Shown here: one piece after another, positions 1-5,016 of the stretch | Layout of the letters: each line of letters begins with the position of its first letter | How positions within the stretch are numbered: the stretch's first letter is position 1 | Source of the DNA: Planctomycetota bacterium | GTDB taxonomy: Bacteria > Planctomycetota > Planctomycetia > Pirellulales > Thermoguttaceae | Direction of reading: 5' to 3' | DNA length: 5,279 bases | Assembly (NCBI GenBank): GCA_023397045.1 | Contig: JAEWUR010000088.1 | Coordinates: 1 to 5,279 of the forward strand | Translations under genes and position numbers: made by a program | Notes under the pieces: generated by a model | Told to the model about the DNA's origin: nothing | The model's input: the letters and a program-made list of their open reading frames with translations, nothing else | The model's database searches: none

Positions 1-964
1 GAGGATAATACTTGCTTTCGACCGAGTCCCAACTACCGGGCGTCTTGCCGGTTGCGACGCATGCGTTCCATTGCACCAGGGGATACATCGAATCGTTCCG
101 CAGCACCTCCGGCACGTTATAGTTATAAAGATATTTGCGAAGGCTGTTGCCGGCGTCGTCGACGTTGCCTTGATAAGTCCCGACGAACGAAGGCGGGGCC
201 TCAAAAACGCCGCCTGCCGGAAGCGTCTTCTGAAAATCGATGACGTTGCCCGACGAAATGCCAACCGCACGAGCATTGGATGGCGTACCGCCAATCTGAA
301 TGTCGCCAAAACTCCATTCCGTCCCGACGTACAACCCGTGCTCCGTGCCCGAGCCCAAAATGGCCAGCGGAATCGATGCGCCCATCGGCTCCGTTCGCAA
401 TCTTCGGTGGTAGGTCGGCGTGACCGATTCATGATAGACGCCGACGGGGTCGGGAATCATGCCGTCGGCCGAAAAATGCCACGCCTCCAGGGGAGTCGTC
501 GAAGGCGTCGTCAACTGAAACGCCAAGGTCGGGCAGTAGGGGATGGTCACCGCATTGCCGCCGCGGTTGGTAACGACGGAGGCCGCGCGGATAGGTCCGG
601 CGCCGGGCCTCGCCCACCACTCGACCGCCGTGCTCAAGCCGGTCGAAGCATCCGCATACGTCAGCGTCAGTTTCGTTCCCTCCGTGGTCTCCAGCGTCGC
701 GCCTTGATACTGCCATTGAGGCGTCACGGTTTGCCCATTGACGACCACCTGATTCAGCAATGGCACATCGTTCTGCCGCTGAATCCAATTGAATTGTTGT
801 CCGGGGTTTTTCAGTTCCAGGATCACGGGCTTGTCCCGGTCGCCCAAGGCGATCATGATCGAGGTGTCGGCCGTGGCCAGCGTCCACTGCGAACCGTCGG
901 CGGTCTGCATCAACGGACTGATAAGGCACACGATCGTCGCGGCGATTAAGCGTTTGGCATCCAT
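1..964 (-). CDS. Secreted GH36/alpha-galactosidase-like glycosidase, N-terminal part (3' end outside window)
   Basis: The frame runs from the ATG at 962-964 to the left edge without a stop, giving 321 residues of a longer protein. Residues 1-24 look like a signal peptide (MDAKRLIAATIVCLISPLMQ, then TADG), so export is likely. Residues about 26-265 are beta-rich and resemble the N-terminal beta-sandwich of GH36-type alpha-galactosidases: WTLATADTSIMIAL, LKNPGQQFNW, VPLL, WWARPGAGPI (116-125) and GLYVGTEWSFGDI (210-222). Next comes the stretch before the catalytic barrel: GTYQGNVDDAGNSLRKYLYN (262-281) and YPLVQWNACVATGK (294-307), where the first barrel strand would begin. The catalytic aspartates would lie further on and cannot be checked. 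Substrate is unknown; alpha-galactosides are only the family's usual target. Another retaining glycosidase with the same sandwich-plus-barrel plan (GH27, GH31 or GH97 types) is possible. The coding frame is clearly real; the family call was made by eye. Confidence 0.68.
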   Translation of the reverse strand, partial: MDAKRLIAATIVCLISPLMQTADGSQWTLATADTSIMIALGDRDKPVILELKNPGQQFNWIQRQNDVPLLNQVVVNGQTVTPQWQYQGATLETTEGTKLTLTYADASTGLSTAVEWWARPGAGPIRAASVVTNRGGNAVTIPYCPTLAFQLTTPSTTPLEAWHFSADGMIPDPVGVYHESVTPTYHRRLRTEPMGASIPLAILGSGTEHGLYVGTEWSFGDIQIGGTPSNARAVGISSGNVIDFQKTLPAGGVFEAPPSFVGTYQGNVDDAGNSLRKYLYNYNVPEVLRNDSMYPLVQWNACVATGKTPGSWDSVESKYYP

Positions 965-980
965 GAGGCTCTCTCTCTCT
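965..980 (-). promoter_or_regulatory. GA-dinucleotide tract serving as ribosome binding region of the glycosidase-like gene
   Basis: On the minus strand (GA)-type dinucleotides run for 12 bases (969-980), separated by CCTC from the ATG at 962-964. It is the only purine-rich stretch at the right distance and probably acts as a weak Shine-Dalgarno site. No other in-frame ATG was found in the 67-base gap, which supports the start. Confidence 0.5.
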
Positions 981-1031
981 GTTGAAGATGTTCTCTCGGT
1001 TGTAACGGAGCACTTGCCGGTGTCGCGCCGA

Positions 1032-2141
1032 CTATTCCTCCGGCGCCCGGCCGTCGGCGACCCAGCCGAGGCACTGCCAGGCGCCCGGTGGATTCGTGGA
1101 GCCCGTCGGCGGCGCGTAGCTGCGAATGGTGTCGGAGATGAAATGCACGCTGCCGTCGCAGAAAACCGCGTTGACCCCGCCGGCATGACGACTGCGAGGG
1201 CTGGCGGAGTTTTCGGCGTCCGGGCCAGGCGTACACGGCAGGTTTTGGCTAGGTTCGTCCACCATGCCACCGTTGGGACAGAGTTGGTAGGTCAGGTTGT
1301 CAGCGATCATCGAATTGGGGCCGTTGTTGGCATACAGGAACGTCATGCCGGCCCGGGGCGAGAGGAACACGCCGCGGGTGTCACGTGCGTCGACGCCCTT
1401 GAGGTATTCGGCCATGGCCATCGTATTGCTGGTTCCGTCCGTGATATCCGAGAGGAGTCGCCCTTTGTAGGGTCCGAACGCGGCCCATCGATCTCGTGGC
1501 GGCGTCGTATAGACATAGCCTGCGTTCACGTTGAAGATGTCGCCGTCGCGCAGGCCGGAGAATATCCCTAGGTAGTTGCTTTTGGTCATTTCCAAGCCCG
1601 GCCGTAAGCTGGACCAGTCGACGCAATTGCCGCCGAGGAAATCGCTTGGGCAGTGAAATACCTGGGGAGCCAAGGCGTTCACCGCCGAGTTCCTCCACGT
1701 GAGGCTGACGGATGACTCCCAAGGATTGCCCATATCGAACTTCGGACCGCGTATTGTGTCGTAGTAGCCCTGAAGTTCGAGGAACGGCATCATGAAGTGC
1801 ATATAACACGGCCATTGATTCGGCGTAAAGGAGACCGCGTTGAACGTGCCGGGCGGAAAGGTCCCGTTGGCCGATTCGAAGTTGTGCATGGCCATGCCCA
1901 ACTGCTTGAGATTGTTGCTGCACTGCATGCGTCGTGCCGCCTCGCGCGCGGCCTGCACGGCTGGCAACAGAAGCGCGATCAAAATGCCGATGATCGTAAT
2001 GACGACCAACAATTCCACCAACGTAAAACCGTGTAGGGGCCGGCGAAATGGAGCGTTCCGCCGACGGTCCGGGCGCTCTCGTTTATGGTTGAAGTCGAGT
2101 TCCATTGGTCTTATACGATTATGTGTCGACGGATTATCCAT
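1032..2141 (-). CDS. DUF1559 prepilin-like protein with H-X9-DG signature
   Basis: This 369-residue protein belongs to the large DUF1559 (SBP_bac_10) family that is greatly expanded in planctomycetes. Residues 1-38 are an unusually basic leader ending in LHG. The prepilin cleavage and methylation motif follows (G38 | FTLVELLVVITIIGIL), then a hydrophobic helix to about residue 60 and the family's hallmark PAVQAAREAARRMQCSNNLK (60-79) and LGMAMHNFES (81-90). The C-terminal part has GTSNT (236-240) and the H-X9-DG motif, H319 to D329-G330, in RHAGGVNAVFCDGSVHFI. Cysteines at 112, 164, 173, 288, 303, 328 and 357 could form disulfides outside the cell. By family, a type IV-like prepilin peptidase removes the leader and the protein is held at the membrane or assembled in a pseudopilus; the precise function is not known. 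Length is normal for the family and the gene looks intact. It lies 80 bases after the PEP-CTERM gene and 67 before the glycosidase-like gene. Confidence 0.93.
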   Translation of the reverse strand: MDNPSTHNRIRPMELDFNHKRERPDRRRNAPFRRPLHGFTLVELLVVITIIGILIALLLPAVQAAREAARRMQCSNNLKQLGMAMHNFESANGTFPPGTFNAVSFTPNQWPCYMHFMMPFLELQGYYDTIRGPKFDMGNPWESSVSLTWRNSAVNALAPQVFHCPSDFLGGNCVDWSSLRPGLEMTKSNYLGIFSGLRDGDIFNVNAGYVYTTPPRDRWAAFGPYKGRLLSDITDGTSNTMAMAEYLKGVDARDTRGVFLSPRAGMTFLYANNGPNSMIADNLTYQLCPNGGMVDEPSQNLPCTPGPDAENSASPRSRHAGGVNAVFCDGSVHFISDTIRSYAPPTGSTNPPGAWQCLGWVADGRAPEE

Positions 2142-2152
2142 GGTAACACCTC
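2142..2152 (-). promoter_or_regulatory. Shine-Dalgarno site deciding the DUF1559 start
   Basis: GAGGTG (2147-2152, minus strand) lies five bases before the ATG at 2139-2141. The frame is open upstream to an ATG at 2285, but using it would run back into the PEP-CTERM gene and through the hairpin. The later in-frame ATG at 2103-2105 has no comparable purine-rich site. Confidence 0.7.
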
Positions 2153-2161
2153 GACGCGTTG

Positions 2162-2202
2162 AGGCGGACGGTGGACGATCTTCCGGCATCCACCATCCGC
2201 CT
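2162..2202 (-). other. 14-bp intergenic hairpin between PEP-CTERM and DUF1559 genes
   Basis: The arms are aggcggacggtgga (2162-2175) and tccaccatccgcct (2189-2202), with a 13-base loop. The single non-Watson-Crick position is A/C on the plus strand but G-U in minus-strand RNA, so the stem pairs completely only in the transcript of these genes. There is no U-run after it and it ends about 20 bases before the next ATG. An RNA stability or processing element, or control of the next gene's translation, is more likely than a classic terminator. Confidence 0.6.
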
Positions 2203-2221
2203 TCACACCTGGATTCTTCAC

Positions 2222-2938
2222 TCAACTTCGCTTGCGCCACGCATAGGCCAGCAACCCAAAAACGCACGTTAGCGTCATTAGACATGCTGACGGTTCGGGC
2301 ACCGCGAATGTGCCAACAATTTGGAGCCCATCCAGGACGCCAATCTTGGCGTTATAGCCCGCAACAGTAACGGATATCGATCCGTCGGTCGCGGTAACGC
2401 CCGAGAAGAGCTGATAGTTCGACCCTTGCACAAACGACGTCTGGCCTGCTGGGTCCGTGACGTTCTTGGAAACTCCATCGACGGTAAAGGTCGTTCCCTG
2501 CGCGCCGGTGCCTGAATAGAGATACAAATCGTAACTCTGCCCGGAAGCAAGCCCATCGATCGACATCTCAAAGGGACTACCGTCTGTCTGCGTGAACACG
2601 TAGTCGTGCATCAACGCAGGCGCGATCACCGAATCACCTCCATCGCCGGCATGATAGGTGGGCTGCAACGTCACGGTCACCCCCGTCGCGTTGCTATTCG
2701 AATCTTTCAACGCGCTAGAGGTAAAAGCCACTGAGTTGAAAGCGGGAAAAGATACTCCCGCAGCCACGCCATTCCAGTAAAGGCCGCCATCGGGCGCCAC
2801 GGCCGTGCCGGAATAAACTCCCGAAGGGTTGGCGTCGCTCGGCCCGAAGTCGACGTTGATCGTGTCGGCCATTGCCGAAAGAGTCAGCGCGCTCAGCGCA
2901 ACGCCCACGATCGCCATGCAGAATAGATTGCGAATCAT
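2222..2938 (-). CDS. Secreted PEP-CTERM sorting-domain protein
   Basis: This 238-residue exported protein carries a C-terminal exosortase sorting signal. Residues 1-24 are a signal peptide (MIRNLFCMAIVGVALSALTL, likely cut after AMA before DT). The mature part opens with INVDFGPSD and is rich in Gly, Ser, Thr and Asp with short alternating strands (for example YDLYLYSGTGAQGTTFTVDG), suggesting a beta-sandwich of the galactose-binding or CBM-like sort; no catalytic motif is recognised. The tail has the three-part PEP-CTERM signal: VPEP (213-216), a hydrophobic stretch (CLMTLTCVFGLLAYAW) and a basic end (RKRS). In known systems an exosortase cleaves at PEP and the protein goes to the cell surface or extracellular matrix. 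No exosortase gene is in the window, so it must be elsewhere. Its place after the sigma/FecR pair suggests a surface protein under that control. The PEP-CTERM call is firm; the domain function is unknown. Confidence 0.88.
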   Translation of the reverse strand: MIRNLFCMAIVGVALSALTLSAMADTINVDFGPSDANPSGVYSGTAVAPDGGLYWNGVAAGVSFPAFNSVAFTSSALKDSNSNATGVTVTLQPTYHAGDGGDSVIAPALMHDYVFTQTDGSPFEMSIDGLASGQSYDLYLYSGTGAQGTTFTVDGVSKNVTDPAGQTSFVQGSNYQLFSGVTATDGSISVTVAGYNAKIGVLDGLQIVGTFAVPEPSACLMTLTCVFGLLAYAWRKRS

Positions 2939-2950
2939 CACATACTCCTT
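2939..2950 (-). promoter_or_regulatory. Shine-Dalgarno site deciding the PEP-CTERM start
   Basis: AAGGAG (2945-2950, minus strand) sits six bases before the ATG at 2936-2938. That ATG begins a clean signal peptide. The frame stays open up to another ATG at 2992, but that start would add 18 hydrophilic residues ahead of the signal peptide, so 2938 is preferred. Confidence 0.8.
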
Positions 2951-2969
2951 GAAGATAGGACGTGTCCGT

Positions 2970-3022
2970 AACCGCTGGTCGGCCGCCATCAACGCGATGG
3001 CGAGTCATCCCACACAGCGGTT
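2970..3022. other. Nested inverted repeat in the gap between fecR-like and PEP-CTERM genes
   Basis: The 131-base gap (2939-3069) holds an outer 7-bp pair, aaccgct (2970-2976) with agcggtt (3016-3022). Inside it is a 7-bp hairpin, cgccatc (2984-2990) with gatggcg (2996-3002), with a five-base loop. No T-run follows on either strand, so it is not a typical intrinsic terminator. It could be an mRNA processing or stability element or an operator. No convincing promoter was seen in the rest of the gap. Confidence 0.45.
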
Positions 3023-3069
3023 CTCATAAGCCTTTTCTCGGTCTGTTGGGTGCCTGTTGGAACAACAAG

Positions 3070-5016
3070 CTATTTCTCCATCACGGGCTTCAACTCCATC
3101 ACCGGATCCCCGAAGAGAATCCAATCATTGCCGATGCCGTTTCCACCGTCGGTGGCCGCCAGGGTCAGAAACCGATCCTTCGGGCCGATCTCAACGGAGA
3201 CGGAATACGCGCCGGAAAAAGCGTTGATTTGCCGGCGATTAAATCGTCGTTCGCCATCCATCAACACCCAAACGTCGCCATACGCCTCGATACCACGTTC
3301 GGATACGGTTTCGGTGTTTCCGACGGCGGCGCGAAAACGCGATAGCCGATATCCCGGGTTGGCCCGCCGGATCGCATCCAGATCGAAGGACAATGCCTGG
3401 TTGCTTTGCAGGAACAGCAGGCCGTGGCCGGGCGACGAATAATCGATTCCGCCAAGCTCCGTTCGGATTTGGACCGGATAATCGGTCGGCGATGGAATCG
3501 TGCCACCCGCCCAAATGTAGCCGCTGGTCGAGTTGGCCGTGGCGAAGAAATCTCCGAATGCGTGGCCGGCCGAATCCGTCTGCACCGAACCGGAACCGCC
3601 GCCGGGAATAAAAACGCCGTCAATGAATGGCGATCCCTGGACGCGATGATACTTGCCGTCGCTCGCGAATTTGAGATCCTTGTCGAGCGGCGGCTGTTGA
3701 TCGGACATGCGGCCGGTGGTCGGATCGATGCCAGCGTTGCGTCGGCCGGAAAAACCGTCGCCGCCGGCCACCACGTCGACCAAGTCAAATGTCTTGATGT
3801 CTTTCTTTCCGGCAGGTTCAGGAAGCCCGCGAATGAAGTGCGAAGGTGTGGAGGCGTCAAGGGTGACAAATTCCGATTGGCTGCCACGGCGTTCCACTCG
3901 CACCGTTTCGTTCTCACGCAACACTTGCCCGTCGCCGATCGAAGCACCTTGCTCACCAACTCGTTGCACTTTGACCGAACCGCGAAACACGTGCGAAACC
4001 GTATTTCCGTACTCGTTGACTTCGACTCCGAACTCCGTGCCCAGGTCGGTGATGACGGCCGTGGGAGTGGCAATGATAAAGAGGGACGAGGGGCGAGAGG
4101 CGAGAGGCGAGGGGGCGGACACCGAATGATGAATGTCGGACGTGCTCTGCTTGTCACTAGCCACTAGCCACTGGCCACCGGCCACCGGTTCCCGGCCACT
4201 GGTCACTTCCTCGGCCTTCTTCTCCACTCTCGCCGTGAGTCTTCCCGCCGAAAGATACCCACCATCATTGGAGTTCACTTCATACGTCACAGGCCCCTGC
4301 AAGATGACCTTGGCGCCCGTGTTATAGGTGATTTCCATCAGGCCAGAGGCAAGGTGGAACGTATCGCCGAGGGATACCACGGATTTCGTGATTTGCGAAT
4401 TTCGGGATTGAAGTTGTTTGGACCTGGAACCTTGAACCTTGGACTTTGAACCTTCTTCCAATTCCCAATCACCAATCCCTAATCGCTTCTTCTCAAACAC
4501 ACACCCCACCATCCCGGTGATGAGGCCAACCTGGTGATCGGACTGCACTGCTGCCACTCGGTCATTGCTGACCGGATGCGAATCCTGAGCAACTTGTGTC
4601 GGTTGGGATACCAGAATAGAACTTCCAACCAAAGCCCCAACCGCAAAAATCACCGTCGCGATCAAATACGCAACCGGCCAGCCGGAGGAGAGGAAGGTGA
4701 ACGAGTTGTGATGGTTCGAGGAGGGAAATCGCAACAGTGGCAAAGGAAGCGAAGATGATGTCGTGGAGCATTCAGCATCTAACGCCATCGGTTCAACTGC
4801 GGGTGGCTCGTCGAATTCATCTCGTTGGGGCGCGCCGTCCATCCACCTCAACATCGCATGTAGGGCAATGTGATCATGGTAGAGTTGGCGAACCTGTGGA
4901 TTCGACCGCAGTTGCTCACCGAGATCGCATAATTCTTCCGTGTCCAACTCACCGTCGAGTAGTTTCGACACAAGGTCATTGGCAGGTTGGTCGAAAAGCT
5001 GGTCGGAGGATATCAT
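3070..5016 (-). CDS. FecR-domain transmembrane regulator with NPCBM/NEW2-like C-terminal domain
   Basis: This 648-residue protein is probably an inner-membrane signalling partner of the sigma factor. Residues 1-60 form a helical cytoplasmic segment (ANDLVSKLLDGELDTEEL, then a His-rich QLYHDHIALHAMLRW), as in planctomycete anti-sigma-like proteins; no CxxC zinc motif is present. Residues about 112-136 are a single membrane helix (VAYLIATVIFAVGALVG). Residues about 163-375 form the FecR-like region: LGDTF (216-220), GLMEITYNTGAKVILQGP (225-242), AGRLTARV (257-264), IATPTAVITDLGTEFGVEV (315-333) and VFRGSVKV (343-350). Residues about 405-645 resemble the planctomycete NPCBM/NEW2 carbohydrate-binding type: DLVDVVAGGDGF, GIDPTTGR, YHRVQGSPFIDGVFIP, then GDVWVLMDGE and TLAATDGGNG near the end. 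Repeat-derived inserts lie at residues about 177-211 and 271-312 and make the FecR region longer than usual. Sensing of a glycan is inferred from the C-terminal fold. Direct anti-sigma activity is likely from the context but not shown. Confidence 0.82.
   Translation of the reverse strand: MISSDQLFDQPANDLVSKLLDGELDTEELCDLGEQLRSNPQVRQLYHDHIALHAMLRWMDGAPQRDEFDEPPAVEPMALDAECSTTSSSLPLPLLRFPSSNHHNSFTFLSSGWPVAYLIATVIFAVGALVGSSILVSQPTQVAQDSHPVSNDRVAAVQSDHQVGLITGMVGCVFEKKRLGIGDWELEEGSKSKVQGSRSKQLQSRNSQITKSVVSLGDTFHLASGLMEITYNTGAKVILQGPVTYEVNSNDGGYLSAGRLTARVEKKAEEVTSGREPVAGGQWLVASDKQSTSDIHHSVSAPSPLASRPSSLFIIATPTAVITDLGTEFGVEVNEYGNTVSHVFRGSVKVQRVGEQGASIGDGQVLRENETVRVERRGSQSEFVTLDASTPSHFIRGLPEPAGKKDIKTFDLVDVVAGGDGFSGRRNAGIDPTTGRMSDQQPPLDKDLKFASDGKYHRVQGSPFIDGVFIPGGGSGSVQTDSAGHAFGDFFATANSTSGYIWAGGTIPSPTDYPVQIRTELGGIDYSSPGHGLLFLQSNQALSFDLDAIRRANPGYRLSRFRAAVGNTETVSERGIEAYGDVWVLMDGERRFNRRQINAFSGAYSVSVEIGPKDRFLTLAATDGGNGIGNDWILFGDPVMELKPVMEK
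4081..4206 (-). repeat. Heptameric tandem repeat block inside the FecR gene (block 2)
   Basis: This is 126 bases, equal to eighteen 7-base units or 42 codons. On the plus strand, 4081-4115 carries five units of gagRggc (gagggac, gaggggc, gagaggc, gagaggc, gaggggg). Then come cggacac, a pair cgaatga/tgaatgt (4123-4136), cggacgt, and one unmatched unit gctctgc. Finally 4151-4206 carries eight units of YRGCCAC (ttgtcac, tagccac, tagccac, tggccac, cggccac, cggttcc, cggccac, tggtcac). In the protein (residues 271-312) the last family reads as a 7-residue repeat: VTSGREP, VAGGQWL, VASDKQS. The block lies between the conserved FecR strands TARV and FIIATPTA, which are usually joined by a short loop. 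Confidence 0.87.
4382..4486 (-). repeat. Composite 8-base and 7-base tandem repeat block inside the FecR gene (block 1)
   Basis: Read on the plus strand, 4382-4413 holds four degenerate 8-base units (gatttcgt, gatttgcg, aatttcgg, gattgaag). From 4417 to 4486 there are ten 7-base units: five of the type YTKGRAC (tttggac, ctggaac, cttgaac, cttggac, tttgaac), one spacer unit cttcttc, then four of the type caatccc (caattcc, caatcac, caatccc, taatcgc). The block is 105 bases, exactly 35 codons. It encodes the low-complexity peptide at residues about 177-211 (GIGDWELEEGSKSKVQGSR then SKQLQSRNSQITK), between the strand VGLITGMVGCVF and the conserved LGDTF. Units were aligned by eye. Confidence 0.85.

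Noticed and set aside
71..949. Long plus-strand open frame (292 codons) opposite the glycosidase-like gene
   Set aside because: Its translation is rich in Arg and His with no recognisable domain or signal peptide, while the minus strand here encodes a signal peptide and GH36-like motifs. It is an antisense shadow of a GC-rich gene.
1035..1043. GGAGGAAT at the end of the DUF1559 gene as a ribosome site for another small gene
   Set aside because: No ATG or plausible alternative start with an open frame lies at a suitable distance after it; it simply encodes the final Pro-Glu-Glu codons.
429..1236. Minus-strand frames 429-1013 and 946-1236
   Set aside because: They are Arg-rich, overlap the DUF1559 and glycosidase-like genes in other frames, and lack family motifs.
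2162..2202. Intrinsic terminator after the PEP-CTERM gene
   Set aside because: The stem is strong, but no U-run follows in the minus-strand RNA, and the DUF1559 ribosome site comes almost at once.
2142..2285. Longer DUF1559 protein starting at 2285
   Set aside because: It would overlap the PEP-CTERM gene by 64 bases and translate through the hairpin; the extra residues resemble no leader, and GAGGTG fits the start at 2141.
1840..2370. Plus-strand open frame of 176 codons across the DUF1559/PEP-CTERM junction
   Set aside because: It spans two genes and their gap, has no ribosome site of note, and its product looks like random Arg/Ser-rich sequence.
2939..2992. Longer PEP-CTERM protein starting at 2992
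   Set aside because: It would place 18 hydrophilic residues before a normal signal peptide, and the Shine-Dalgarno site fits the ATG at 2938.
3406..4167. Plus-strand open frame of 253 codons opposite the FecR gene
   Set aside because: No domain is recognisable and the minus strand has clear FecR and NPCBM-like motifs across the same bases.
4081..4486. CRISPR-like array
   Set aside because: The units are contiguous 7- or 8-base repeats without unique spacers and are inside a coding frame.
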